Of a stretch of 64,000 nucleotides of DNA, positions 1 to 8,003 are shown in pieces (the stretch's first letter is position 1; every line of letters starts with the position of its first letter). The notes under the pieces were generated by a model, which did no database searches, was not told where the DNA came from, and saw only the letters and a list, made by a program, of their open reading frames with translations. Location: positions 80,028 to 144,027 of the forward strand of contig CAMCUD010000009.1 of assembly GCA_945878865.1 (NCBI GenBank), written 5' to 3'. Source of the stretch: Bifidobacterium breve (GTDB taxonomy: Bacteria > Actinomycetota > Thermoleophilia > Solirubrobacterales > Solirubrobacteraceae). Made by a program: the position numbers and the translations under genes.

Positions 1-2
1 TG

Positions 3-74
3 GGCACCCTGGCGCTGATGTTCTTCTGGGTTTCCTTGGGTCTCGGGCTGCCGGAAACCTCTGGCGGCGTGTGA
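3..74 (+). CDS. C-terminal fragment of a membrane transporter, possibly MFS (partial)
   Basis: The window opens inside a reading frame that ends at a TGA at 72-74. The 23 visible residues are a hydrophobic stretch followed by an LPET-Ser-Gly-Gly tail. A last transmembrane helix followed by an LPET-type motif is common at the C-terminus of major facilitator superfamily permeases, so an MFS transporter is the best guess. Only the tail is present, so the family and substrate cannot be fixed; chance coding is possible. Confidence 0.35.
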   Translation, partial: GTLALMFFWVSLGLGLPETSGGV

Positions 75-167
75 AATCCGGCCTGTCCAGGGCCTTCTGC
101 ATCTGTCCGCTGGATCCCGCAGACTCCCCCACCGCATGCCGCTGTCCGCCGTCGCCCACCCCACCCG

Positions 168-1796
168 TTGAGCACACTCCGGGGGTGGCAGGCAAGCGCG
201 CTCGCGCAGATGCGGGTGTGGATGGGATCGGGTCCCGAAGAGCCGTTCCTCATCTCGGCGGCGCCCGGCGCGGGCAAGACACGGCCGTCGCTGCTGTTCG
301 CCAAGGAGCTCCTCGACGCGAAGGTGGTCCGCCGGGTCGTCATCGTCTGCCCGACGACGCCGCTGACCCGCCAGTGGGCTGAGGCGGCCGCGCGGCTGGG
401 GGTTCATCTCCAGCCCGACGCCGAGGAGCTGCTGCCGCCCCGGGACTTCCACGGGGTATCGGTCACCTACGCGCGCGCGGCAGCCTCGGCGGCGCGGTGG
501 CAGAAGCAGTGCACGGAGGGCACCCTCGTCATCGCCGACGAGGCGCACCACCTCGGCGACGACCTGGCCTGGGGCCAGGGTTTCAACCGTGCGTTCGGCG
601 CGACGAAGCGCTGGCTCCTGCTCTCGGGTACGCCGTTTCGCAGCGACCAGACCCCGATCCCGGGCGTGCGCTACGAGGACGGCGTCGCGCAGCCCGACGT
701 CTCGTACACGTACGCCGACGCGGTCCGCGACGGGATCTGCCGGCCGGTCGCGTTCATCCCGTTCGACGGCACGCTGTCCTGGCAGTCGGGCGACGACACC
801 ATCGAGGCGTCATTCAGCGACGTGCTCACCGGCCGGGAGGCGAGCCGGCGCTACCGCACCGCCATCTCGACCGAGCTGTCTGACGGCCTGCCGCGGATCC
901 TGCGCACCGCACACGAGCGGCTTGTCGCGCTGCGCGAGCGCGATCACCGCGATGCCGGCGGGCTCGTCATCGCCGCCGACGGCGGTCACGCGCGGCGGGT
1001 GGCGAAGGTCCTGCACGAGATCACGGGTCGCTCGCCGGTCGTCGTCCTCCACGACGACGCCAAGGCACACGACAAGCTCCACGCGTTCACCGAGAGCAAG
1101 GACCCGTGGATCGTCGCGGTCAACATGGTCTCGGAGGGCGTCGACATCCCGCGCCTGCGTGTCGGCGTCTACGCCTCCGCTGCGAAGACCCCGCTGATCT
1201 TCCGCCAGGTCGTCGGTCGGTTCGTGCGCACGATCCAGGGGCGCCCGCACGGGGAGGCCAGCTGGCTCTACCTGCCGGGCGAGGGAGCGCTGCGCGCGCA
1301 CGCGAGCGACGTCGAGACCGAGCTGCGCCACGTCCTGCGTCCGGTCAACGACGACGAGGACCTCGGCATCTGGGACGAGCCGCCGACGAAGCGCGAGACC
1401 GAGCGCACCGAGGAGCTCGCGTTCGTCCCGGTGCACGCGGAGGTCAATCCGCAGATGGCGCTGTTCGGTGGCGGCCCGCCGCCACCGGCGCCTCCGCCTG
1501 CACCCATCGGCGCGCCCGTCTCGGCGGCGCCCGCGGCCGCGGTGCTGGACGCCGAGCCGGAGCCTGAGCCCGAGATGCCGGCGTGGCAGCGCCGTCGCCT
1601 GCTGCGCGACAAGCGCAAGGACCTCGTCGGCTCGCTCGCCCGGATGGACGGACGCTCACACCGCGAGATCAACGCCTGGGTCAACCGAGAGACGGGTGTA
1701 TCCCGAGTGGATGACGCGACGATCGCGCAGCTCGAGCGCTCGATCGACGTCCTCCTGCGCGCGCTTGAGCGCGGGAGTCGGCGCCGCGCCTCCTAG
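168..1796 (+). CDS. DEAH-box superfamily 2 helicase (SSL2/COG1061-like)
   Basis: A 542-residue ATP-dependent nucleic-acid helicase of superfamily 2. Visible motifs in order: a Q-motif-like LRGWQ at the N-terminus, Walker A SAAPGAGKT (about residues 31-39), Walker B DEAHH (about 124), motif III SGTPFRSD, and motif VI RQVVGRFVRT in the second RecA-like domain. The last 130 residues are Pro/Ala-rich and then basic and helical, not part of the core. The start is a TTG at 168 with no clear ribosome-binding site; it is chosen because the Q-motif follows at once. It stands alone between a transporter tail and fabI, so the context gives no hint of a specific repair or defence role. It could be a general repair or restriction-type helicase. 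Confidence 0.85.
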   Translation: MSTLRGWQASALAQMRVWMGSGPEEPFLISAAPGAGKTRPSLLFAKELLDAKVVRRVVIVCPTTPLTRQWAEAAARLGVHLQPDAEELLPPRDFHGVSVTYARAAASAARWQKQCTEGTLVIADEAHHLGDDLAWGQGFNRAFGATKRWLLLSGTPFRSDQTPIPGVRYEDGVAQPDVSYTYADAVRDGICRPVAFIPFDGTLSWQSGDDTIEASFSDVLTGREASRRYRTAISTELSDGLPRILRTAHERLVALRERDHRDAGGLVIAADGGHARRVAKVLHEITGRSPVVVLHDDAKAHDKLHAFTESKDPWIVAVNMVSEGVDIPRLRVGVYASAAKTPLIFRQVVGRFVRTIQGRPHGEASWLYLPGEGALRAHASDVETELRHVLRPVNDDEDLGIWDEPPTKRETERTEELAFVPVHAEVNPQMALFGGGPPPPAPPPAPIGAPVSAAPAAAVLDAEPEPEPEMPAWQRRRLLRDKRKDLVGSLARMDGRSHREINAWVNRETGVSRVDDATIAQLERSIDVLLRALERGSRRRAS

Positions 1797-1902
1797 GCGG
1801 CGCGCCGTACATGTTGCGCAGGTCGGCTGTGAACGTCAGCAGCCACACCGGATCTGGCCCGCCCTCGAGGGACGGCTCGTACTTGTTCCTCTTCCCCGCC
1901 AT
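1681..1902 (-). CDS. Possible small protein, 73 residues, unknown
   Basis: A small minus-strand frame divergent from fabI starts at ATG 1902 behind a good ribosome-binding site (AGGAG, 6 bases upstream). The first 36 residues look protein-like (basic start, then PVWLLTFTADLRNMYG). The remainder is Arg/Ala-rich and lies antisense to the helicase 3' end, which is typical of shadow frames. Either this is a short real gene or the 5' remnant of a decayed one whose tail runs on by chance. No family is recognised. Confidence 0.22.
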   Translation of the reverse strand: MAGKRNKYEPSLEGGPDPVWLLTFTADLRNMYGAPPRRRGADSRAQARAGGRRSSARAARSSRHPLGIHPSLG

Positions 1903-1987
1903 CGCGGCTCCTATCGACCCCGATCGTCGGTTCTTCAGTCGCCGAGCCGCGTTTCTCGACGACTGATCGACAAGAATCAGCCCTGAC

Positions 1988-2791
1988 ATGGATCTCACGG
2001 ATCGCAAGCTGCTCATCACCGGCGTCCTGACGGACGACTCGATCGCGTTCGCGGTGGCCAAGGCCGCCCAGGAGGCGGGCGCCGAGATCGTCCTGACGAG
2101 CTTCGGCCGCCCGATGCGGCTCACCCAGCGCGTCGCGCGCCGCCTGCCCGTCGAGCCCGACGTGCTCGAACTCGACGTCACGGAGCCCGCGCACATCGAG
2201 GCCGTCGCCGCGGAGCTCTCGTCGCGCTGGGGGAGGGTCGATGGCGTGCTGCATGCCATCGCCTTCGCCCCCGAGGACGCGCTCGGGGGCAACTTCCTCA
2301 ACACGCCGCCCGAGTCCGCCGAGATGGCGTTCCGGATCAGCGCGTACTCGATGAAGTCCGTCGCGGTCGGGCTGCTCGACCTCCTGAAGGCCTCGCCCGA
2401 CGGCGGCAGCGTCGTCGGTCTGGACTTCGACGCGACCCGCGCCTGGCCGGTCTACGACTGGATGGGCGTCGCGAAGGCCGCGTTGGAGTCCGTCAACCGC
2501 TACCTGGCACGGGACCTCGGCGCCCACGGGGTGCGTTCGAACCTCATCGCGGCCGGGCCGCTGCGGACGATCGCCGCGAAGGGCATCGGCGGGTTCGACA
2601 GCATCGCCGGGCACTGGGAGGACCAGGCGCCGCTGGCGTGGGACCTCGGTGACGCCGGGCCGGTCGCCGACGCCACGCTGTTCCTCCTGTCGCGCCTGTC
2701 GCGCGGGATCACCGGGGAGATCATTCACGTCGACGGCGGCTACCACGCGCTCGGCGCGCCGATCGCGCCGCCCGAGGTCGCTGAGGCCTGA
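1988..2791 (+). CDS. fabI: Enoyl-[acyl-carrier-protein] reductase (NADH), FabI/InhA type
   Basis: This 267-residue enzyme performs the last step of each fatty acid elongation cycle, reducing trans-2-enoyl-ACP with NADH. The FabI-type nucleotide site is at the N-terminus (ITGVLTDDSIAF). The catalytic pair is Tyr156-x6-Lys163 (YDWMGVAK), the wide spacing that separates FabI/InhA from ordinary YxxxK reductases and lies within two residues of the InhA numbering. A C-terminal ITGEIIHVDGG completes the fold. The following membrane-protein gene starts 2 bases after its stop, so the two probably share a transcript. The remaining fatty acid synthase genes lie 3 kb away on the other strand. Confidence 0.93.
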   Translation: MDLTDRKLLITGVLTDDSIAFAVAKAAQEAGAEIVLTSFGRPMRLTQRVARRLPVEPDVLELDVTEPAHIEAVAAELSSRWGRVDGVLHAIAFAPEDALGGNFLNTPPESAEMAFRISAYSMKSVAVGLLDLLKASPDGGSVVGLDFDATRAWPVYDWMGVAKAALESVNRYLARDLGAHGVRSNLIAAGPLRTIAAKGIGGFDSIAGHWEDQAPLAWDLGDAGPVADATLFLLSRLSRGITGEIIHVDGGYHALGAPIAPPEVAEA

Positions 2792-2793
2792 GC

Positions 2794-3144
2794 GTGCTCG
2801 CGAGCGCGAATCTCGCGGTCCGGTTCGCGCTCGAGCTGTGCCTGGTCGGCGTGGCGGCCTGGTGGGGCGCGGACACCGGCGGGGTCGCGCTCGCCGTCGC
2901 CGCGCCACTGGCAGTCGCGGTGGTGTGGGGCGTGATCGTCTCGCCGAAGGCGCGGGTGCGCGTCGGCGAGGCCGGCCGCGCGCTGATCGAGGCCGTCCTG
3001 TTCCTCGCCGGCGCGCTGGCGCTGCTCGATCTCGGTCACACGGCGCTCGCCGTGGCCTTCGCCGCGGCGGCGCTCGTCAGCGGGACCCTCGACCGCACCC
3101 TCACTCCACCCGCCTGGGTGAACGGTGGTTCACCGGGGTCATAG
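2794..3144 (+). CDS. Small integral membrane protein, YrdB/DUF2568 family
   Basis: A 116-residue hydrophobic protein starting at GTG, two bases after the fabI stop. It shows four predicted membrane segments (about residues 6-25, 28-50, 62-82 and 85-100) and the conserved P-K-A-R after the second segment that marks the YrdB/DUF2568 family. The function of that family is unknown. The last eight codons (Val-Asn-Gly-Gly-Ser-Pro-Gly-Ser) are encoded by the first copy of a 61-bp repeat, so the native C-terminus may have been extended by the repeat insertion. Confidence 0.72.
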   Translation: MLASANLAVRFALELCLVGVAAWWGADTGGVALAVAAPLAVAVVWGVIVSPKARVRVGEAGRALIEAVLFLAGALALLDLGHTALAVAFAAAALVSGTLDRTLTPPAWVNGGSPGS

Positions 3145-3233
3145 CCCCGCAGGACGTACGCTCGGCCCGGCAGGTGGGGTGAACGGTGGTTCACCGGGGC
3201 TATAGCCCCGCATGACGCACGTTCGGCCCCCGG
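3119..3233. repeat. Tandem pair of 61-bp palindromic repeats (copies 1 and 2)
   Basis: Two copies begin at 3119 and 3180, exactly 61 bases apart. Both start TGAACGGTGGTTCACCGGGG, carry a small hairpin (GGGG-Y-YAT-AGCCCC), and continue GCAKGACGYACGYTCGGCCC. A related pair with the same 61-base period lies at 4599-4713, on the other side of the MpaB-like gene. They resemble REP-type intergenic repeats. The hairpins might also act as weak terminators between the converging genes. Confidence 0.75.
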
Positions 3234-3240
3234 CGGGGCG

Positions 3241-4503
3241 TCAGGCGGGCTGCATCTCCGGCTGCCGCGGCGCGTCCGGTTCCCGGGTGAAGCTGAGGTC
3301 GGGCGCGGAGGTCCGCGACGCCCGCTCCAGCAGGTCGCGACGGGAGGCGTCGCCGAGCCGCACGGCCAGCGACGTGGCGCCCGGCGTGATGCGCCGCACG
3401 GTCTCCAGGGCGAAGTTCCCGGCCGCGATCGCCCCGATCACCCCGAGGAACACCGGCCGGTCGGGCAGGCCGAGCCGGTCGGCGTTGCGCTTGCCGAGCG
3501 CCAGTCGGCTGTATGCCCCGTGGGTCTGCCGCAGCAGCCAGCCGAGGCCGCGGCTCACGGGCCCGTCGCCGCGCAGGCCGTGCGCGGTGGGGACGGCTTC
3601 CATCATCGCGGCGGCGAGCTTCTTGGAGTCCTCGTCGGGCAGGAACTCCGTGAGCGCTTCGAGCCAGGTGATCCGCCACGCGTCGGCCTCGGTGGCGGGA
3701 AGCAGGTCAGGGTGCACGCCGAGCAGGTGCCCCATGTAGCGCCAGAAGTGGAAGATCGCCTCGCGCTCGCGGCGGCTGAACTGGAAGCCGAGCATCTGCA
3801 GGCCGCCGGTGAACACGACGGAGAACAGGATGAGCGTCCCCACCGTGTGGATCTGGTTGACCGGGTCGTCCCACGCCTCGTAGTCCCAGTCGTCGCGCCG
3901 GTGCATCGCGGCGCGGATGTGAGCGTGGGTCAGGCGCACGCGCGCGGTGCTCTTGAAGCCGTCGGAGAAGCGGTCCAGGCCGCCGGGCGTGGAGATCTGA
4001 ACCCACCACGTCGCGGTCTCGATCAGCCGCCCAGGCGCCTTGGCGTAGAGGTCGCCGGAACGGACGAGCACCTTGTCAGGCTTCGATGAGAGGTACCCGC
4101 CCATCAACGCGATGTCCGGCAGCGGGCCGTAGACGCCGAGGATGCCGGTCCGGGTCATTGTCCGGGCGCCGAGGGCGAGACGGTCGTGGTCGACCCACAC
4201 CGGGACGGACTCGATCGCCTCGAAGTACGCGCGCAGGGCGGGCGGCGGGTTGTCGAGCGTCTCGATGCCGTGGTCGAGCGCCTGGTTGAAGAGGCGGCGC
4301 CCCTCGCCTGGCGACAGGTCGCGCATCTCGGCGACGAGGTCATCGGCAACCGGGTCGCCGATGGTGGCGAACCGGCGGAACGCTGCGAGCTGCGCCGGGG
4401 TCGCGCGAACGTCGCCGCCGGCCATGAGCCGGGTGGCGATGTTGAAGGGGAAGGCGCGGAACAGCGGGGGATGCTCCAGGCGATCGGTCGACGTGGGGGA
4501 CAT
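3241..4503 (-). CDS. Oxygenase MpaB / latex-clearing-protein-like (DUF2236 family), copy 1
   Basis: A 420-residue member of the DUF2236 group, which includes fungal MpaB and the heme-b rubber oxygenase Lcp; these cleave or oxidise isoprenoid chains. Visible family hallmarks are a helical N-terminal half, the RVRLTHAHIR stretch (about residue 195) matching the conserved Arg/His heme-pocket helix, and the FHFWRYMGHLLGV block after it. The ATG at 4503 has CGGAG 6 bases upstream and is preferred to an in-frame TTG at 4524. There is no convincing signal peptide. It is a distant paralogue of the gene at 35680-36975. It is flanked on both sides by tandem 61-bp repeats and a palindrome lies 30 bp upstream. 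The substrate is unknown; isoprenoid cleavage is inference. Confidence 0.8.
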   Translation of the reverse strand: MSPTSTDRLEHPPLFRAFPFNIATRLMAGGDVRATPAQLAAFRRFATIGDPVADDLVAEMRDLSPGEGRRLFNQALDHGIETLDNPPPALRAYFEAIESVPVWVDHDRLALGARTMTRTGILGVYGPLPDIALMGGYLSSKPDKVLVRSGDLYAKAPGRLIETATWWVQISTPGGLDRFSDGFKSTARVRLTHAHIRAAMHRRDDWDYEAWDDPVNQIHTVGTLILFSVVFTGGLQMLGFQFSRREREAIFHFWRYMGHLLGVHPDLLPATEADAWRITWLEALTEFLPDEDSKKLAAAMMEAVPTAHGLRGDGPVSRGLGWLLRQTHGAYSRLALGKRNADRLGLPDRPVFLGVIGAIAAGNFALETVRRITPGATSLAVRLGDASRRDLLERASRTSAPDLSFTREPDAPRQPEMQPA

Positions 4504-4532
4504 GACGCTCCGGACGAGTGACAACGACCATG

Positions 4533-4555
4533 GTCAGATGTCTGCGCAGTCTGAC
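4533..4555. promoter_or_regulatory. Candidate operator upstream of the MpaB-like gene
   Basis: Arms GTCAGA and TCTGAC form a perfect 6-bp inverted repeat enclosing a second, off-centre palindrome CTGCGCAG. It lies 30 bp upstream of the ATG at 4503, where a TetR-type repressor could act. The TetR gene at 5121-5753 is upstream on the same strand, but no matching copy is seen in front of it, so the pairing is speculative. Confidence 0.3.
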
Positions 4556-4598
4556 TCGGGCAGGGAGCGCTGTCAACCCGCGGGACGACACCCAAGGG

Positions 4599-4713
4599 GC
4601 GAGCGTACGTTTGGCGGGGCTCTGACCCCGCAGGACAGACGCTCGGCCCGTGGGGGTGAGCGAGCGTACGTTTGGCGGGGCTCAGGCCCCGCAGGAATGA
4701 CGTTTGGCGCGGC
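4599..4713. repeat. Tandem pair of 61-bp palindromic repeats (copies 3 and 4)
   Basis: Copies begin at 4599 and 4660, again 61 bases apart, each opening GCGAGCGTACGTTTGGCGGG. Both hold a CGGGG...CCCCG hairpin followed by GCAGGA; copy 3 continues to ACGCTCGGCCC as in copies 1 and 2. The shared core (hairpin, GCAGGAC, ACGCTCGGCCC) shows they belong to the same family as 3119-3233, with a different left arm. Confidence 0.7.
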
Positions 4714-4729
4714 CGGGGCCGCGTGGCGC

Positions 4730-5146
4730 TCAGCCTTTGCGCAACTCGGGCGGCATGGCGCCGTCGCCGTAGAACTCGATGCCCACGATTCGGCCGCGCT
4801 TGTCGACGTCGACGATCACGTCGGATTCCTCGGTCACGACCACCACGGTCCGCGCCGACCGCGTCCTCTTCTTCGCGAGGTACACGTAGCCCAGCCCCGC
4901 GCCCGATCGGTCGTGCGTTCGGCGCACGGGCAGCTCCCCGGCGACCAGCGCGTCGTGCAGCATCTCGGGCACGTCGACCTCAACACCCAACAGCCGGTCC
5001 TCGGCGTCGAAGATCAGGCGGCGGCCCGGAAAATCCCGCTCCGCGAGGTCGACCACGCGCCCCACCGGCCGGTCCCCGAACAGCACGCGGACCCCATCGC
5101 CCGCGCGCTCGACGACGAACTCAGGACGCGCCGCCCGGCCGGCCAT
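4730..5146 (-). CDS. DUF2283-like small soluble protein
   Basis: A 138-residue protein. The C-terminal part contains the DUF2283 pattern (SDVIVDVDKRGRIVGIEFYG, about residues 108-127), and the middle holds a looser version (RRLIFDAEDRLLGVEVDVP), so two copies of the fold may be present. The function of DUF2283 is unknown. Its ATG at 5146 lies inside the 3' end of the TetR gene (26-base overlap), so the two are almost certainly co-transcribed and translationally coupled. It could be an accessory or target of that regulator. Confidence 0.6.
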   Translation of the reverse strand: MAGRAARPEFVVERAGDGVRVLFGDRPVGRVVDLAERDFPGRRLIFDAEDRLLGVEVDVPEMLHDALVAGELPVRRTHDRSGAGLGYVYLAKKRTRSARTVVVVTEESDVIVDVDKRGRIVGIEFYGDGAMPPELRKG

Positions 5147-5753
5147 CCGGCCACGAGTACGCCGCCCGCCACCACAACTCGGCCAGCGTGTGGATCGAGT
5201 CGTCCAGCTCGCGGCCGACCTTCCCGCGCTGCACCTCGATCGACAGGTGGCGCTCCACCATCGCGCACAGCGCCAGCGCGCTCGTCCGCGGCGAGATGTC
5301 CGAAGGCGCGACCCCGCGCTCCTGGTCGCGCCGCAGCCGCCGCTCGGCGCCCACGATCAGCCGCCGGATGTACGGCTCCCATTCAGGCGGGAGCCGGTCG
5401 CCGCGGCCCGAGAGCTGGAACGCCAGCAGGAGCACCTTGTCGTTGCGGTTGACCGCCGAGACCATCCGCGACAGCGCCAGGCGCAGCTGCATCCGCGGCT
5501 CGCCGTCGCCGTCGAAGTACACCGAAGCGCCCTCGTACAGCTCCGAGAACGCCTGCTGGATCAGCCGATCGACGACCGCCCGCTTGTTCGGGAAGTAGAA
5601 GTAGACGGCCGTCCTGCTCACGAACGCGCGGCGGGCGATGCCGTCGATCGTCAGGCGATCGAACGGCTCCTCCTCGACCGCAGCGCGGGCGGCGGCGAGG
5701 ATCGCGTCCTCCGTCGGGTTCCGCGGGGCAAGCTGCTCTGCGGGAACACTCAC
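5121..5753 (-). CDS. TetR/AcrR-family transcriptional regulator
   Basis: A 210-residue TetR repressor. The N-terminal helix-turn-helix occupies about residues 15-60, with the signature IDGIARRAFVSRTAVYFYFP followed by NKRAVVDRL. The C-terminal ligand domain is helical and reminiscent of EthR-type regulators. It sits 66 bp downstream of fabF on the same strand as the fatty acid synthase block and overlaps the DUF2283-like gene. Regulation of fatty acid genes, as FasR does in other actinobacteria, is a reasonable inference from position only. No autoregulatory palindrome was spotted in the 66-bp gap. Confidence 0.85.
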   Translation of the reverse strand: MSVPAEQLAPRNPTEDAILAAARAAVEEEPFDRLTIDGIARRAFVSRTAVYFYFPNKRAVVDRLIQQAFSELYEGASVYFDGDGEPRMQLRLALSRMVSAVNRNDKVLLLAFQLSGRGDRLPPEWEPYIRRLIVGAERRLRRDQERGVAPSDISPRTSALALCAMVERHLSIEVQRGKVGRELDDSIHTLAELWWRAAYSWPDGRPGGAS

Positions 5754-5819
5754 AGCGGCGAATCCTCGCAGGTCAGGCCCCGGAAGGGGGCGCGTCGGTC
5801 GAGACGCACCCCCCGAATG

Positions 5820-7013
5820 TCAGTTCGACGCGAAGGCGACGGACGCGTTCTGCCCGCCGAACCCGAACGAGTTCGACAGCGCCAGCTTCGCCCCCGAGAC
5901 CGAGCGCGCCTCGAGCACGTGGTCGATCTCGCACTCCGGGTCGGGCTGCTCGAGCCCGCCCGTCGGCGGCAGCACGCCGCGCTCGAGCGCGGTGATCGTC
6001 GCGACCGCCTCCACGGCGCCGGCGGCGCCGAGCAGGTGGCCGATCTGGCCCTTCGTCGAGGAGACCGCGGGCGCGTGTCCGTTGAAGACCTCCTTGATGG
6101 CCTTCGACTCGATCGCGTCGTTGAACGGCGTCGACGTGCCGTGCGCGTTGATGTACGCCACATCCGTCACCGAGGCGCCGGCCGACCGGATGGCGCTGCG
6201 CATCGCCGCCGCCGCGCCCCGCCCGGTCTTGTCGGGCTGCGCCATGTGGAACGCGTCGCTCGACGCGCCGAACCCGACCACCCGGCCGAGGATCTTCGCC
6301 CCGCGCGCCCGCGCGTGCTCCTCGGCCTCGAGGATCAGCGCACCCGCGCCCTCACCCATGACGAACCCGTCGCGACGCTCGTCGAACGGCCGCGACACGC
6401 CCGACTTCGACAGCGCACCCATACGGGCGAACGCCGCATCGGGGATGCCGCACAGCGTGGCCTCCGACGACCCCGCGATGACGACATCCGCGTCACCGAA
6501 CTGGATCGTGCGCAGCGCATCGCCGATCGCGTGCGCCCCCGTCGCGCACGCGCTGGACACCGACCACGACGGCCCGTACGCGCCCAGCTGGATCGCGAGC
6601 AGGCCGGCGGCGGCGTTGCTCATCATCATCGTGATGAAGTGCGGGGAGACCTCGCGCGGGCCACCCTCGAAGAAGTCCTGGAAGGTCGACTCCATCGTGG
6701 TGATCCCGCCGATGCCCGTGCCGAAGATGACCCCGAGGCGCTCGGGGTCAACACCGGCGTCGGCCAGCCCCGCTTCCTCCCAGGCCTGGAGGCCTGCGGC
6801 GATGGCGAACTGGCCGTAGCGGTCCGTCTTGCGGATCTCGCGGGGGGTCATCCACCCCTCGGGATCGAAGGTCGAGGCGGGGGCCTCGGAAACCGCGACG
6901 TCGTCCGACGGCACGATCCCCGACACACCCTCGACGAGGGCGTCGAAGAACGTGTCGACCGAGTTGCCGACGGGCGAGACGACCCCGCGCCCGGTGACGA
7001 CGACGTCGCGCAT
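5820..7013 (-). CDS. fabF: 3-oxoacyl-[acyl-carrier-protein] synthase II (KAS II)
   Basis: A 397-residue condensing enzyme that extends acyl-ACP with malonyl-ACP. The catalytic triad is visible: Cys156 in SSACATGAHA, His in NAHGTSTPFND, and His in KGQIGHLLGAAGA. A glycine-rich SNSFGFGGQN loop closes the C-terminus. The length is slightly under the E. coli enzyme (about 412). It starts 2 bases after the acpP stop on the same strand, so it is in the fab operon. No good ribosome-binding site precedes the ATG, which fits translational coupling. Confidence 0.95.
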   Translation of the reverse strand: MRDVVVTGRGVVSPVGNSVDTFFDALVEGVSGIVPSDDVAVSEAPASTFDPEGWMTPREIRKTDRYGQFAIAAGLQAWEEAGLADAGVDPERLGVIFGTGIGGITTMESTFQDFFEGGPREVSPHFITMMMSNAAAGLLAIQLGAYGPSWSVSSACATGAHAIGDALRTIQFGDADVVIAGSSEATLCGIPDAAFARMGALSKSGVSRPFDERRDGFVMGEGAGALILEAEEHARARGAKILGRVVGFGASSDAFHMAQPDKTGRGAAAAMRSAIRSAGASVTDVAYINAHGTSTPFNDAIESKAIKEVFNGHAPAVSSTKGQIGHLLGAAGAVEAVATITALERGVLPPTGGLEQPDPECEIDHVLEARSVSGAKLALSNSFGFGGQNASVAFASN

Positions 7014-7015
7014 GG

Positions 7016-7273
7016 CTACGCCGTCGTCCCCGCGAGCTTGAGCGTCAGCTTGACCGCGTCACCCACGGTCTCCACCGGCTTCAGCTCGTCGTCGCTGATC
7101 GTGATGTTGTACTCGTCCTCGAGCGCCTTGATGAGCTCGACGAGGTCGAGCGAGTCGACGTCGAGCTCCTCCCAGGTCGTGTCGAGCTCCGCGTTCTCGG
7201 CGCCCGGCACCTTGATCGCCTCGAGCTCGTCGCGGACGCGCTGCAGCACGGCCTCTTCGGTCACATCTGCCAT
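7016..7273 (-). CDS. acpP: Acyl carrier protein
   Basis: An 85-residue acidic helical protein that carries growing acyl chains on a phosphopantetheine arm. The attachment site is Ser41 in the DSLDLVE motif. It is encoded between fabG (34-base gap) and fabF (2-base gap). The ATG at 7273 is preceded by AAGGAG. It would be the carrier for every enzyme in this block and for FabI. Confidence 0.95.
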   Translation of the reverse strand: MADVTEEAVLQRVRDELEAIKVPGAENAELDTTWEELDVDSLDLVELIKALEDEYNITISDDELKPVETVGDAVKLTLKLAGTTA

Positions 7274-7307
7274 GTCGGCTCCTTCGTTGTCGTCTGGGTG
7301 TTTGAAG

Positions 7308-8003
7308 TCATGCGCCCATGCCCCCGTCCACGGAGAGCGTGGCGCCGTTGATGTAGCCCGCGTCGTGCGAGCAGAGGAACCGCACCGCCGCGGCCACCTC
7401 TTCCGGCCGGCCGACGCGGCCCGCCGGGATGAACTCCACGAGCTGGCCGGCGTCCAGCTCGGCGGTCATGTCCGTCTCGATGAAGCCCGGGGCGACCGCG
7501 TTGACGGTCACGCCCCGCTTGCCGATCTCCTTGGCCAGCGCGCCGGTGAGCCCGAGCAGCCCGGCCTTCGAGGCGATGTAGTTCGACTGCCCCGCCTGGG
7601 TGCGGGTCGCGACGACGCTCGAGACGTTCACGATGCGTCCCCAGCGGTTGCGCAGCATGTCGCCCATCACGCCGCGGGTGAACATGAACGCGCCGGACAG
7701 GTTCGTGTCGACGACGTCGCCCCAGTCGCTGTCGCTCATGCGCAGCGCCAGGCCGTCGCGGGTGATGCCCGCGTTGTTGACGAGGACGAAGACCTTGCCG
7801 TGCTCGGCGTGGATCTTCTCGATCGCGGCCGTCACGGATTCCGGATCGCTCACGTCGGCCTGCACGTCGCCGCCGGACCGGCCGATGGTGATGACCTTCC
7901 AGCCGTCCTCGCGCAGGGCGTCGGCGATCGCGGCGCCGATCCCGCGCGTCCCGCCGGTGACGACGGCCACACCCTGCTCCTGCATCTCACTCAGAGAGCT
8001 CAC
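7308..8003 (-). CDS. fabG: 3-oxoacyl-[acyl-carrier-protein] reductase
   Basis: A short-chain dehydrogenase that reduces 3-oxoacyl-ACP with NADPH. It shows TGGTRGIG (cofactor loop), NNAG, catalytic Ser in NVSS, and YIASK (Tyr-x3-Lys), then PGFIETDMT typical of FabG. The GTG at 8003 overlaps the fabH stop as GTGA and gives 231 residues; the frame is open up to 8042, and an ATG at 7985 (MQEQGVAV) is an alternative start. The overlap supports translational coupling in the operon. Position between fabH and acpP supports FabG rather than a generic reductase. Confidence 0.92.
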   Translation of the reverse strand: MSSLSEMQEQGVAVVTGGTRGIGAAIADALREDGWKVITIGRSGGDVQADVSDPESVTAAIEKIHAEHGKVFVLVNNAGITRDGLALRMSDSDWGDVVDTNLSGAFMFTRGVMGDMLRNRWGRIVNVSSVVATRTQAGQSNYIASKAGLLGLTGALAKEIGKRGVTVNAVAPGFIETDMTAELDAGQLVEFIPAGRVGRPEEVAAAVRFLCSHDAGYINGATLSVDGGMGA

